DNA from: SZUA-36 sp963759155
Lineage (GTDB): Bacteria; Pseudomonadota; Gammaproteobacteria; Xanthomonadales; SZUA-36
Direction: 5' to 3'
Length of the DNA: 64,000 nucleotides
Assembly: GCA_963759155.1 (NCBI GenBank)
Contig: CAVWXX010000004.1
Coordinates: 1-64,000 of the forward strand
Position numbers and translations under genes: made by a program. This document shows, one piece after another, positions 19,629 to 30,082 of this stretch. The notes under the pieces are model-generated. The model did no database searches and had not been told where the DNA came from. It saw only the letters and a program-made list of their open reading frames with translations. The first letter of the stretch is position 1, and each line of letters begins with the position of its first letter.

Positions 19629-21728
19629 ATGCAACGCTTCTTTCTGATTTTCCCCATCCTCGCGCTGACGGTGATGCTCAGCGCATGTTCAGAGTCTGAT
19701 TCCACCCCGAAAGTGGCCGTTGAGCCTGTGGTCGCTGAAGTTTCCCCTGGCGTTGTCGTATCAAGCGCTAAAGAGTCATTCTCAATATTGATCGCAGGCA
19801 CGCAGGTTGGTCAGCTTGAGGCGCTGCATAAAGAAGGAAATACACAGGTTGATTATGAATATCGCAATAATGGTCGTGGGCCGACAATCACCGAATCAGT
19901 TGCCATTGGTGAAAACGGTTTACCGACCAGCTGGACGGTCTCCGGGGCCTCGACCTTTGGTAATAAAATTGATGAGCAGTTCGTACTAAGTGGCGATGAA
20001 GCAAGTTGGAAAGATGCAACCGGCGCTGGCAATACCAGACCGGCCGAGCCCAGTATTTATGTCGCCCAGGATTCAAGCCCCTACGCGGTCTGGATCTACG
20101 CAAAAGCATTACTCGCAGATGAAGATCACTCCATGCCGGTTTTACCGGGTGGAACGCTGAGGCTCGATGAGATCGAAACATTGACGGTGACAGGTGAAGG
20201 CGGGGAAATTGAGGTCACATCCTATGCTTTGTCCGGTATTGACCTTAATCCGACCTATTTTGTGCTTGATCAGGATGACGCTTTCTTTGCGTTCATAACG
20301 CCCCGGTTTGCAATTGTCAGAAAGGGTTTTGAGGCAGAGGAAGAGCGGCTTCGGGGGCTCTCGACCGAGTATGCTGCAAGACGTTTCGAAGATATTCAAA
20401 AAAGGCTGGCCAGGAATTTTGATGGCCCGGTACGGATTAAAAATGTGCGTATCTTTGATCCGCAGACCCAGGCGTTGACAGAGCCTGTTTCCGTGGTGGT
20501 CGCTGGCAACCGGATTGATAACATCCTGGCAGCGGATTCCCCTTTGGAAGCAGGAGAGGTGGAAATTGACGGCGCGGGCGGCACCCTGGTGGCTGGTTTC
20601 TATGAAATGCACGCACACCTCGGGCAAAACAATGCCCTGTTGAATATTGCTGCCGGTGTGACCTCGGTTCGTGACATGGGTAACAACAATGAGGTTTTGA
20701 CAGAGCTGATCAGCAAGATTAAAAGCGGTCGCCTGGCCGGGCCACGTGTCATTCGCAGCGGTTTCATCGAGGGCAAAAGCCCGTATAGCTCAAACAACGG
20801 CATGCTCGTGTCATCGGAAGAAGAAGCAGTGGCCGCGGTGCGCAGTTATGCCGGTGGTGATTTTTACCAGATCAAAATCTATAACAGCATGAACCCGGAC
20901 TGGGTTCCGGCCATGATCAAAGAGGCACGAGCGAATGGCCTGAAAGTAGCCGGGCACGTACCCGCCTTCTCAAATGCCAACGCCATGATCGCAGCCGGTT
21001 ATGACGAGATGACGCATATCAACCAGGTCATGCTTGGCTGGGTGCTTGAAGAGGGTGAGGATACCCGCACACTGCTTCGCTTGACTGCCCTTAAACGCCT
21101 GCCATCACTGGATGACGATGACCCGGCGATTGCTGCCACGATCGACGCCATGGCCGCAAACAATGTCGCTATAGATCCGACACTCGCAATCCATGAAAGA
21201 CTGCTGCGTTCGCGCAACGGCACCATCTCGCCGGGTGTTGTGGATTACATTGATCACATGCCGGTTGAGTTTCAACGAAGTGCAAAAACCGCATGGGCTG
21301 ACATATCTACGCCAGAAGATGACAAGGCTTACTGGGAGGCGTTTGACAAGATCATCCAAACCATAAGCACGATGCGTGAAAAAGGGGTTCAATTGATCCC
21401 CGGAACCGATCTGGGTGGCTCTTTGAACTACCATAGAGAACTCGAGCTTTACCAGTTGGCAGGTATGACCGCGCCTGAGATTTTGAAATGGGCCAGCTAT
21501 GACATGGCGGCTTACGTGGGGCAGGAGAGTGAACTGGGTTCCATTGAAGTCGGTAAGCTTGCAGACTTTTTCCTGATCCCGGGCGATCCAACCGCTGATC
21601 TGAAAGCCATCAAGACCATTTCGATGGTGGTAAAAGATGGCACCTTCTATTTTCCGAGTGAGATTTATCCGGAGTTTGGCATACGGCCCTTTGTTGACGC
21701 GCCCGTGGTGGTTCAGCCGCGTTTTTAG
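19629..21728 (+). CDS. lipoprotein amidohydrolase
   Basis: About 699 residues. A lipobox (MLSAC) makes it a lipoprotein. The first third is a domain without visible motifs. The amidohydrolase barrel starts near GPVRIKNVRIFDPQT with metal ligands in order: HAH in EMHAHLGQN, a Lys in IKIYNS that may be carboxylated, His in AGHVPAFS, His in MTHINQ, and Asp in GTDLGG. It probably hydrolyses an amide or peptide bond in the periplasm, as in the imidazolonepropionase/prolidase-like subgroup. The ATG at 19629 is preferred to a TTG at 19617 because the TTGGAG there serves as ribosome site. Confidence 0.88.
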   Translation: MQRFFLIFPILALTVMLSACSESDSTPKVAVEPVVAEVSPGVVVSSAKESFSILIAGTQVGQLEALHKEGNTQVDYEYRNNGRGPTITESVAIGENGLPTSWTVSGASTFGNKIDEQFVLSGDEASWKDATGAGNTRPAEPSIYVAQDSSPYAVWIYAKALLADEDHSMPVLPGGTLRLDEIETLTVTGEGGEIEVTSYALSGIDLNPTYFVLDQDDAFFAFITPRFAIVRKGFEAEEERLRGLSTEYAARRFEDIQKRLARNFDGPVRIKNVRIFDPQTQALTEPVSVVVAGNRIDNILAADSPLEAGEVEIDGAGGTLVAGFYEMHAHLGQNNALLNIAAGVTSVRDMGNNNEVLTELISKIKSGRLAGPRVIRSGFIEGKSPYSSNNGMLVSSEEEAVAAVRSYAGGDFYQIKIYNSMNPDWVPAMIKEARANGLKVAGHVPAFSNANAMIAAGYDEMTHINQVMLGWVLEEGEDTRTLLRLTALKRLPSLDDDDPAIAATIDAMAANNVAIDPTLAIHERLLRSRNGTISPGVVDYIDHMPVEFQRSAKTAWADISTPEDDKAYWEAFDKIIQTISTMREKGVQLIPGTDLGGSLNYHRELELYQLAGMTAPEILKWASYDMAAYVGQESELGSIEVGKLADFFLIPGDPTADLKAIKTISMVVKDGTFYFPSEIYPEFGIRPFVDAPVVVQPRF

Positions 21729-21815
21729 TGGCTGGAGCGAACAAACGGTCTGAAGAGAATGTAATCCGCAATGAACTAAATTATTATTGGCTGCCTTTGC
21801 TAAACTTCACCGAAT

Positions 21816-22925
21816 ATGTATAACCTGCTGATCATTTTTTCTACCCTGGCTATCGTTGCCTCGTTCCTGTGTTCCCTGCTGGAAGCGGTGTTGCTGAGTA
21901 TCACACCGAGTTACGCTCAGCTGAAATTGCAGCAGGGTGGGCCGATAGGCAAGCAACTTGAGAAATTCAAGTCGAATATTGATCGTCCACTGGCTGCCAT
22001 CCTGACCTTGAATACGATTGCCCACACGGTAGGCGCGATTGGTGTGGGTGACCAGGCTGCTAAAATCTGGACGGATACCAACCCGTTGATGACCGGTGTC
22101 GTTGTGCCAACGGCAATGGTTCTTGCTATCCTGATCCTGTCGGAGATTATTCCCAAGACGTTGGGCGCCAACCACTGGCAGAAACTGGTGCCTTTTACGG
22201 TCGCAACCCTCAACGTCATCATATTTGCACTTTATCCCCTCGTCTGGGTAAGCCAGATCATTACCCGAACCCTGAAGAAGGATAAATCACAAAGTATATT
22301 TTCCCACTCAGAGTTTTTGGCCATGGCTGAAATCGGTGTCACTGAAGGTATTGTCGAAAAACAGGATTCGGACATCATCCGTAACCTGTTGCGTATGCAA
22401 AAGGTGCGGGTCAGGGACATCATGACGCCACGCACGGTGGTCAGGCTGGCCTCCGAAAATCAAACCATCAAGGAGTTCTACAAGTTAGCGGGCACGTTAC
22501 CTTTCTCTCGAATCCCCTTATATGAGGGTGGTGAGAGCGAACATATCTCCGGCTATTTTCTCAAGTCAGAATTACTCGAAAGCCTGGTACAGGGTAATGG
22601 TGATGAACTGCTGAGTACCATTAAGCGTGTTATTCCTGTCGTGCATGAATCCCTGTCACTGAAGGGTATGTTTGACCACTTTCTGGAAAAACGTGAACAC
22701 ATCGCCCTGGTTGTTGATGAGTACGGCGGTATGGCTGGCATCGTGACCATGGAAGATGTGATGGAAACCTTGCTGGGTATGGAGATTACCGACGAGTCAG
22801 ACCCTGCGGTTGATATGCAGAGTCTGGCACGCAAGAACTGGGAAAAGCGGGCCCGGCGCATTGGCCTGATCGGTGAAGATGCCGAATCACCGGTGTCACT
22901 GGTTAAGTCTTTGAGAAACGACTGA
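21816..22925 (+). CDS. CNNM/CBS domain membrane protein (HlyC/CorC family)
   Basis: 369 residues. An N-terminal CNNM domain with about three or four helices (IIFSTLAIVASFLCSLLEAV; TPLM-type metal region) precedes a CBS pair (RVRDIMTPRTVVRL and HIALVVDEYGGMAGIVTMED). It ends soon after the CBS pair and so lacks the usual C-terminal CorC/HlyC-associated domain. Related proteins act in magnesium or cobalt transport or tolerance. It stands alone between two plus-strand genes. Confidence 0.88.
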   Translation: MYNLLIIFSTLAIVASFLCSLLEAVLLSITPSYAQLKLQQGGPIGKQLEKFKSNIDRPLAAILTLNTIAHTVGAIGVGDQAAKIWTDTNPLMTGVVVPTAMVLAILILSEIIPKTLGANHWQKLVPFTVATLNVIIFALYPLVWVSQIITRTLKKDKSQSIFSHSEFLAMAEIGVTEGIVEKQDSDIIRNLLRMQKVRVRDIMTPRTVVRLASENQTIKEFYKLAGTLPFSRIPLYEGGESEHISGYFLKSELLESLVQGNGDELLSTIKRVIPVVHESLSLKGMFDHFLEKREHIALVVDEYGGMAGIVTMEDVMETLLGMEITDESDPAVDMQSLARKNWEKRARRIGLIGEDAESPVSLVKSLRND

Positions 22926-23015
22926 GTGTCTGGCCGCGGCTGTTTCGCCCACCAAGTTTATGTTTATTCTGAAACCCGGCATATTGACTAATGTGCCTTT
23001 CATAAAGAGAAAAAT

Positions 23016-26000
23016 ATGATATTTTTCAATCCTATGCGGAAAACTTTCGCAACCCTGTCTCTACTGCTTCTGTTCCTGCTGTCTTTACCTGTGTTGGCAA
23101 AAGTTGACAGTAAATCAGTCATTGAAAAACTCGATGGTCTGGAGTGGCGCGAGATCGGGCCCTACCGGGGAGGTCGTGTGACCACGGTGGCCGGGGTGGC
23201 GGACAACCCCTTGTTGTATTACATGGGTGCCACGGGTGGAGGTGTATGGAAAACTGAAAATGCCGGTACCACCTGGAAGAATATTTCAGACGGGTACTTC
23301 AAGGTTGGAACGATTGGCGCAATTGCGATTTCAGAATCGGATAACAACGTGCTTTACGTCGGCACGGGTGAGGCACCGATTCGCGGTGTCACGACTGCTT
23401 CCGGTGACGGTATGTGGAAATCCACCGATGCTGGAAAGACCTGGGAACATATTGGTCTTGAGAAAAGCGGCCAAATCGCAAAAATCGAAATCCACCCCAC
23501 CGATCCCGATATCGCATGGGTTGCCGTACAGGGGCAAATCTGGGCTCCGAACGAGGAGCGTGGTGTTTTCCGCACGACCGATGGCGGTAAAAGCTGGCAG
23601 CACGTACTGAAGGTCAGTGCCAATGCCGGTGCAACCGATTTAAGTATGGATCCGACCAACCCGCGTATCCTCTATGCGTCCTTGTGGAACCATGGCCGTA
23701 AACCCTGGTTCATCCATTCGGGTGGCACCGATGGTGGTATCTACAAATCTGTTGATGGGGGTAGCACGTGGAAGAAACTCACCGGTGGACTGCCCGAAAT
23801 GGTGGGAAAGATCGGTATCGATGTATCCGCCAGCAACCCGGAAAGAATCTACGCCATCATCGAGGCCGAACCTGAAAAAGGTGGTCTCTGGCGCAGCGAC
23901 GACGCAGGCGAAAACTGGTCATTGATCAACGCTCACCGCGTACTTCATACGCGTGCCTGGTATTACAACCACATCACCGCCGACCCGGTGAACCAGGACA
24001 CGGTTTACGTATTGAATGTTCCCTTGATGAAATCCATTGATGGTGGCAAAACCTGGGAAAAAATAAAAACACCCCACGGTGACCACCATGATCACTGGAT
24101 CAACCCGAACAACAACCAGAACATGATCAATGGCAACGATGGCGGCGCCACGGTGACCTTTGATGGCGGCGAAACCTGGTCGAGTCTCATGAACCAGCCA
24201 ACCGCACAGTTTTACCGGGTGTCGACCGATAACCTCAAACCGTTTCGTATCTATGGTGGGCAACAGGACAACACCACCGTCGCCATCGCCAGTGAAAGTG
24301 ATTACGGTGGCATCGGTGTGGCAGATTATTTTGACGCGGGTGGCGGTGAAAGTGCGCATATTGCCTTTGACGTGAATGATCCCACGCTGATATACGCAAC
24401 GACCATCAATGGCACTTTGACCGAGTACGACCACTCAACCAAGCTGACTCGCAGCATCATTCCCTTTCCGGAAATGGTCTACGGCAAAGACGCACGTGAC
24501 CTGAAGTACCGCGCTAACTGGAACGCGCCTGTGGCTGTTTCACCGCATGATCCATCCATCATCTACTACGGCACACAGATGGTGCTGCGTAGCACTGACC
24601 GTGGAGCAAACTGGACCGAATTCAGCCCGGATCTGACCCGCAATGATCCGGAAAAGCAGGGTCGCAATGGCGGTCCCTTGACACCTGAAAACGTTGGTGC
24701 CGAGTTTTATAACACGATTTATTACATCGTTGAATCGCCACATGAGAAAGGCCTGGTCTGGGTGGGCAGTGATGACGGCCTGGTGCATATCAAGCGTGAC
24801 AACAGCCCGGATTGGCAGGACGTGTCGCCCAAGCATCCAGCCGAGGCGATGATCAATGCTATTGAAATCAGTCCGCATGACAAGGCCACTGCCTACCTGG
24901 CAGTCACCGGCTACAGGTTTAACGATATGACACCCTATATTTACAAAACCACGGATTACGGCAAGCGCTGGACCCGCATTGACAAGGGTCTGCCGAAGGA
25001 TGCTTTCGTGCGTGTTGTGCGTGAAGATCCAGCGCAGCAGGGCCTGCTTTATGCGGGTACCGAGTTGGGTATGTTTGTTTCCTACAACGGTGGTGAAAAC
25101 TGGACGTCGCTCGACCTCAATCTGCCACCGGTACCCATCACCGACCTGTCGCTGCGCCAGGACAAACTCGTGGCAGCCACCCAGGGTCGTGGTTTTTGGG
25201 TGATGGATGATCTGTTTATCGTGCGTCAGGCCGCTGTTGATTTTTCCAATAAGCCCTTGCATGTATTCCAGCCCGGGGTGGCAGAATTGAAGTCCAGCGC
25301 TGGCACGGCAGGACTTTTTGAAGCGTCGAACCCCGCGTCGGGTGTTCCGGTCTATTACTACCTGGGTGCGGAATCTGATTCACTGTTGAGTATCGATATC
25401 CTCGATGAAGCCGGACAATATCGTGCGTAGCTACACCAGCGAGCAAGGTGATTTTGAGGCCTGCAAGATCAGTAATATGGATCCGCGCATGCCGTTCAAA
25501 ATCAAGTACCCATCCACTGATAAAGGTTTGAACAAGTGGACCTGGGACCTGAAAAGCCAGGGCCTCAATTGCATCGAGAACATCACCTTGTTTGCGGGTT
25601 TCGATGGACCCCGGGTGACACCGGGTAAATACAGCGCGCGGGTTTCCATGGGTAAAACGGTGCAGGCGGTGAGCTTCGATGTGAAGATGGATTCCCGCCT
25701 CAGCGCGACAGATGAGGAAATTCAGTTCTGGTCCGACACGCTGAAAGAGGTTAGCAGCCTTGTCAATGACAGTCTTGAGAGCCTCGATAAGCTGCGCCAG
25801 GCACAGCGAGAGATCGAAGCATTGATGGTGAAGTATCCTCAAGACGCCGACATAAAGGCGAACGGGACCGCCGCGATAGAAAAGATCAACGCATGGGATG
25901 GCAAGATCATCCAGGTATTGCACCAAACCTATGAAGATGAGGATGCCTGGGAGACCATGCTGGCTGGACAGCTACGTTACCTGATGGATGTCATCGACTA

Positions 26001-26169
26001 TACCGGTGCACCAGTGACCGGTGGTGCGCTGTTGCGTCTTGACGATTTGAAGGCCGAATGGGCCCGACGGCAGGCAGAGATGCAGTTGATCAAGCGTGAA
26101 CACATTGATGTGATCAACCAATGGGCGCAAAAGCAGGGTGTTCCACACGTCACATCGCCGGGACAATAG
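23016..26169 (+). CDS. exported VPS10/BNR beta-propeller protein, frame broken once
   Basis: A large exported protein of about 1050 residues with a signal peptide (TLSLLLLFLLSLPVLAK) and repeated BNR/sortilin-like propeller motifs such as TTDGGKSWQHVL, STDAGKTWEHIG and SVDGGSTWKKL. It is usually annotated as a glycosyl hydrolase, but this subgroup has no proven enzymology. The first 804 residues read through 25430. The family C-terminal domain (NIVRSYTSEQGDF onward) continues in another frame from about 25413. Skipping one G in CCGGAC joins ILDEA directly to DNIVRS. Both parts are otherwise intact, so an assembly indel is likely. If real, the product would lose its last 250 residues. Confidence 0.85.
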
Positions 26170-26345
26170 GTTTTGTCGGCGATTCGACACTGATTGGTCT
26201 GAGTGTTGCGCCGGTCTCCCGGTTCTTTAAAACGGTGGCCGGCACTTCGCTCCCGTGAGTGCATGGTGTAAAATTAATCCGTTAATAAGGCGTTCTTGCC
26301 TAAGTACGTCCGGTGCTGTCCTTTATCAAACACGGGGTTCTAACA

Positions 26346-27857
26346 ATGGCCACAATCATCCATCAAAACGACCTGATCGAAAGCGTAGCGGATGCGCTTC
26401 AGTATATCTCCTACTATCACCCGATTGACTTTATCGAGGCCCTGAACAAGGCCTACGAAAAGGAGGCGAACCCGGCGGCCAAAGACGCCATGGCGCAGAT
26501 ACTGATCAATTCCCGTATGTGCGCAATAGGTCACCGGCCGATATGCCAGGATACCGGTATCGTCACCGTGTTTCTTAATGTTGGCATGGAAGTGCAGTGG
26601 CAGGGGGATATGAGCGTTACCGAGATGGTGAACGAAGGTGTAAGGCGCGCTTACCTGAACCCGGATAACAAGCTGCGTGCATCGATTCTTGAAGACCCTG
26701 ATGGTGCGCGCCGTAACACCGGTGACAATACACCCTGTGTGGTTCACTACCAGATTGTACCCGGCGATAAACTCGAGGTGCACTTGGCGGCCAAGGGTGG
26801 TGGGTCTGAGGCCAAATCGAAATTTGCGATGCTCAACCCGTCCGATGATCTTGTCGAGTGGGTGTTGAAAATGGTTCCCGTTATGGGTGCCGGTTGGTGT
26901 CCACCCGGTATGCTGGGTATCGGTATTGGCGGGACGGCTGAAAAAGCCATGATCATGGCCAAGGAAGCCTTGCTGGAGCCCATTGATATTCATGAGCTGA
27001 GAGAAAAGGGCGCCACTACGCGTTCAGAGGAATTACGCCTGGAATTATTTGACCGGGTTAACGCGCTGGGTATCGGCGCACAAGGCCTGGGTGGACTGAC
27101 CACGGTGCTGGATGTCAAGGTGAAGGATTTCCCCACCCACGCGGCCAACAAGGCCATTGCCATGATCCCCAACTGTGCTGCAACCCGGCATACGCATTTT
27201 GTCCTTGATGGTTCCGGTCCGGCTCATTTGGAGGCGCCGAGCCTGGATGACTGGCCCGAGGTGACACGTGAAGCCGGCGGCAACGTCAGGCAGGTTAACC
27301 TCAATACGGTTACCCGTGAAGAGATCAAGGCGTGGAAGCCCGGTGATACCTTATTGCTGAACGGAAAAATGTTGACCGGTCGCGATGCAGCGCACAAGAA
27401 GATGGTCGATATGATGGCTGCCGGTGAGAAATTGCCGGTGGATCTTACCGATCGTTTTATTTATTACGTCGGCCCGGTCGACCCGGTGCGTGATGAAGTG
27501 GTTGGCCCTGCCGGTCCGACCACGGCAACCCGTATGGACAAGTTTACCCGCACGATGCTGGAGAAAACCGGACTGATGGGCATGGTCGGTAAAGCCGAAC
27601 GCGGTCCGGCGGCGATCGAGGCCATCCGTGATAACCAGGCTGTTTACCTGATGGCAGTCGGTGGTGCGGCCTACCTGGTAGCCCAGGCTATCAAGTCCTC
27701 AAAAGTACTGGGTTTCCCTGAGTTGGGTATGGAAGCAATTTATGAGTTTGATGTGAAGGATATGCCGGTGACCGTAGCAGTGGATGTGAATGGTGACTCC
27801 GTGCATAAAACCGGCCCGCAGGTCTGGAAACAAAAGATCGAAGTGGGCAACCTTTGA
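26346..27857 (+). CDS. fumA: class I (iron-sulfur) fumarate hydratase
   Basis: About 503 residues. It interconverts fumarate and malate in the TCA cycle through a [4Fe-4S] cluster. Cluster-ligand segments are present: HRPICQDTGIV, GAGWCPPGMLGIGIGG and PNCAATRHTHFVLDGSGP. The C-terminal half has the beta-domain motif PVDPVRDEVVGPAGPTTATR. The ATG at 26346 begins the family N-terminus; an upstream in-frame ATG at 26313 adds eleven unrelated residues. It stands alone. Class I enzymes are oxygen-sensitive, and no class II gene is in the window. Confidence 0.93.
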   Translation: MATIIHQNDLIESVADALQYISYYHPIDFIEALNKAYEKEANPAAKDAMAQILINSRMCAIGHRPICQDTGIVTVFLNVGMEVQWQGDMSVTEMVNEGVRRAYLNPDNKLRASILEDPDGARRNTGDNTPCVVHYQIVPGDKLEVHLAAKGGGSEAKSKFAMLNPSDDLVEWVLKMVPVMGAGWCPPGMLGIGIGGTAEKAMIMAKEALLEPIDIHELREKGATTRSEELRLELFDRVNALGIGAQGLGGLTTVLDVKVKDFPTHAANKAIAMIPNCAATRHTHFVLDGSGPAHLEAPSLDDWPEVTREAGGNVRQVNLNTVTREEIKAWKPGDTLLLNGKMLTGRDAAHKKMVDMMAAGEKLPVDLTDRFIYYVGPVDPVRDEVVGPAGPTTATRMDKFTRTMLEKTGLMGMVGKAERGPAAIEAIRDNQAVYLMAVGGAAYLVAQAIKSSKVLGFPELGMEAIYEFDVKDMPVTVAVDVNGDSVHKTGPQVWKQKIEVGNL

Positions 27858-27912
27858 TTAATGTGCCTGAAAGCAAGCCTCGCATATTGATCGTTAAATG
27901 GCGAGAATCGTG

Positions 27913-28365
27913 ATGAACAAAAGATCATTCACTTTCAAGTTGATCCCCGCGCTGACGATGCTCCTCGCACTGTGTGTGACCTGTGATGTTTTTGCAGGTG
28001 AAAAATACCTGGTCAAGGCCCAGTTCTATCATCTCGGTGAGTTGATTGGTAAGCCCATGCTGGAAGTTGAAGAGGGCCAGACCACCGCTGGAGAGTTTTC
28101 CGAGGCTGGTGGGGCGCAATACAAAATCGTTGTGCTGGTGCGCCCGGTTGCTGATGGCCAGGTCTATGTTTCCATGCAGTTTTCTTCCGGAAAGCTGGAT
28201 ATTCAGCCCAACTTGATGGCCGATATCGGTAAACCGCGATCGGCCACTATCAAGAAAGTTCGTATGAATCTACTGGTGGAGGCAGTTGGAGAAGATGAAC
28301 ATCAGGCGACTGACCTTCAAACACGGGCCTTGACCCAAAACAGCGAAACGTCTTTTCCGAAATAG
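27913..28365 (+). CDS. small exported protein of unknown function
   Basis: About 150 residues. A signal peptide (LIPALTMLLALCVTCDVFAGE) is followed by a beta-rich domain with segments KAQFYHLGELIGKPMLEV and YVSMQFSSGKLDI. No family recognised. An ATG at 27898 is also possible; 27913 places the basic start MNKRSF directly before the hydrophobic core. It follows the fumarase by 55 bases. Confidence 0.65.
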   Translation: MNKRSFTFKLIPALTMLLALCVTCDVFAGEKYLVKAQFYHLGELIGKPMLEVEEGQTTAGEFSEAGGAQYKIVVLVRPVADGQVYVSMQFSSGKLDIQPNLMADIGKPRSATIKKVRMNLLVEAVGEDEHQATDLQTRALTQNSETSFPK

Positions 28366-28511
28366 CTGCTCTATTGCATTGCAGTAAAACCGCTATTACG
28401 TTTGATGGTTCAGACCTCGAATACCTTCATTTGGCAAATATCGCCTTGGGTCGTTCAGTTGAGGTTCAATTGACAGTGCTAAAGTTAGTAACAGACTCGA
28501 GGTAAAGCACT

Positions 28512-28883
28512 ATGAAATACCGGTTTTTGATACTGTTACCAACCTTCCTGCTTATCACAGCACCTGATATTCATGCGCACGATCTGTTTACTGTTAATGG
28601 AAATTATCAGGACCATCAGCATGTTTACCGTCATCAACAGTATGGCAAACCCCTCCAGCAGGGTCATCGTGTTGGGTCCTCCGGCACAAATGGTACGGTT
28701 CTCTGGGGGTCAGATATGCGCCCTGAATACGGCAAGTCAAATGTACGCCGAAGAGGTCCGATCATTGACGGTCGAAAACATAAGCCTGGAACAGGTTCCA
28801 AACCAAGTCGTAAGTTTGGTTCGGTGGTGAAAGGTTACGGTAAACCTGTCCAGGGCTATGGCAAGCCTAAAGCAGACAAATGA
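28512..28883 (+). CDS. small secreted basic protein with GYGKP repeats
   Basis: 123 residues. A signal peptide (FLILLPTFLLITAPDIHA) precedes a strongly basic, His/Tyr-rich low-complexity mature protein. Two near-repeats KGYGKPVQGYGKPKAD close the protein, and DHQHVYRHQQYGKP lies near its start. No family recognised. An AGGTAAAG ribosome-like site precedes the ATG. Features suggest a disordered exported protein able to bind polyanions or metal, but that is inference. Confidence 0.6.
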   Translation: MKYRFLILLPTFLLITAPDIHAHDLFTVNGNYQDHQHVYRHQQYGKPLQQGHRVGSSGTNGTVLWGSDMRPEYGKSNVRRRGPIIDGRKHKPGTGSKPSRKFGSVVKGYGKPVQGYGKPKADK

Positions 28884-29098
28884 TTGAACTCACCTGACCA
28901 ATGGGCGCTTACCATCCACCTGAGGTTGGAATGTGCCGAAAAAATCACTAAGATCATTAATAGTAGTTGCTAAAGTACCACGACCTGAGAGAGTCACCAG
29001 CAACGGCGATGCGAGGTATTGCCGGGGCAGAACAGTCAAGCTTGGAACCCGGGCTTTTACCTGGTTGAAAGATCAGTTTTTTTGATAGGCGAAATCAT

Positions 29099-29809
29099 AT
29101 GAAATGTTTTTTTTCTGTACTCATTCTTTTTTGCCTGTCATATGGGCCGGGTGTATCGGCAAACTCACTATTTGTTTATAACCATGGCTTTGTCATGGGA
29201 GAACTGAACAAAGTTGATCTGGTAGGACCGAACCGGCACGTTGTTGCCGGAGAAGTTTCCATCGGGAACAATAGTTATAGCGATGAAAATGGTATGCGTA
29301 GTGCACTGAAGGGTGACTATGTTTTAAATAATCCATGGGGCTTTTGTGGGGATGAAGATTATTACGAGCATCTTGTTGATCGAATGGGTGAGTTTGTTGT
29401 GATCGAATATCGGACGCCTAAAAAATCATCCCTGCTTCAATGCCCGTCGATGAACGAGATCATTGGGGTATACCCTGTCTCGCGCAGCGACCCACAAAGT
29501 TACGTCAGTGAAAGTTCAAAAATCAATATCGCGGGCAAAGCCTACGGGGTCAGTGTCGGTCGCATCGTGAATGCGCAAAAAAGCGACAAGTACAACGATA
29601 ATTGGTCTGTTGTAGTTCAGATAGGGAATAGTGGTAATGATTTTCACTATCTGCAGATCATCGATTCAGACCTGTATGCCTTCGCGCTTGACTGCCTGAG
29701 TACGGGAACCAGGGTCAAGCTATATCATGTCGAGCGAATTCACGGGACCACCCTTTCTGAGCAAAGTCAGTCCTATGTCTGGAAAATCGAGACAAAGTCG
29801 GGTTTGTAA
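29099..29809 (+). CDS. secreted protein of unknown function
   Basis: 236 residues. Signal peptide MKCFFSVLILFCLSYGPGVSA, then a soluble, largely beta domain with conserved-looking cysteines (GFCGDEDYY, LLQCPSMNE and DCLSTGTR). The C-terminal half resembles a small barrel (GTRVKLYHVERIHG). I cannot place it in a family. It lies 215 bases after the preceding gene and reads toward a small zinc-ribbon gene. Confidence 0.6.
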   Translation: MKCFFSVLILFCLSYGPGVSANSLFVYNHGFVMGELNKVDLVGPNRHVVAGEVSIGNNSYSDENGMRSALKGDYVLNNPWGFCGDEDYYEHLVDRMGEFVVIEYRTPKKSSLLQCPSMNEIIGVYPVSRSDPQSYVSESSKINIAGKAYGVSVGRIVNAQKSDKYNDNWSVVVQIGNSGNDFHYLQIIDSDLYAFALDCLSTGTRVKLYHVERIHGTTLSEQSQSYVWKIETKSGL

Positions 29810-29893
29810 CACGCTCTCATCGCAGCTTGCACGCCTATGAGATTATTGATATGGGTCAATTGCAATATTTTGACCGTAGGTTAGAATTGCCTA

Positions 29894-30082
29894 ATGTTCA
29901 AACCAGTCACAAGACCTTGCATTAACTGTGAGGAAAGGTATCCCCATACTTTTCTTGGCAGCCGTTGTCCTTCCTGTGGGGTAGTCAATTGGAAGTTCCA
30001 GAGCTATGTAATACCCATGGCAATCCTGGTGGGTACTGTTTTTGTCGCTGCTATTATCATTTTTGCCCTCAACAAATTCTAA
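29894..30082 (+). CDS. small zinc-ribbon membrane protein
   Basis: 62 residues. Two cysteine pairs (CINC and CPSC) form a probable zinc ribbon, followed by one membrane helix (YVIPMAILVGTVFVAAIIIF). The end overlaps the converging ABC1 kinase gene by four bases. Function unknown. The cysteine spacing and the clean helix argue that it is a real small gene. Confidence 0.6.
   Translation: MFKPVTRPCINCEERYPHTFLGSRCPSCGVVNWKFQSYVIPMAILVGTVFVAAIIIFALNKF

Noticed and set aside
24540..25262. Antisense open frame of 240 codons within the VPS10/BNR gene
   Set aside because: It mirrors the repeat-rich propeller sequence and has no start signal.
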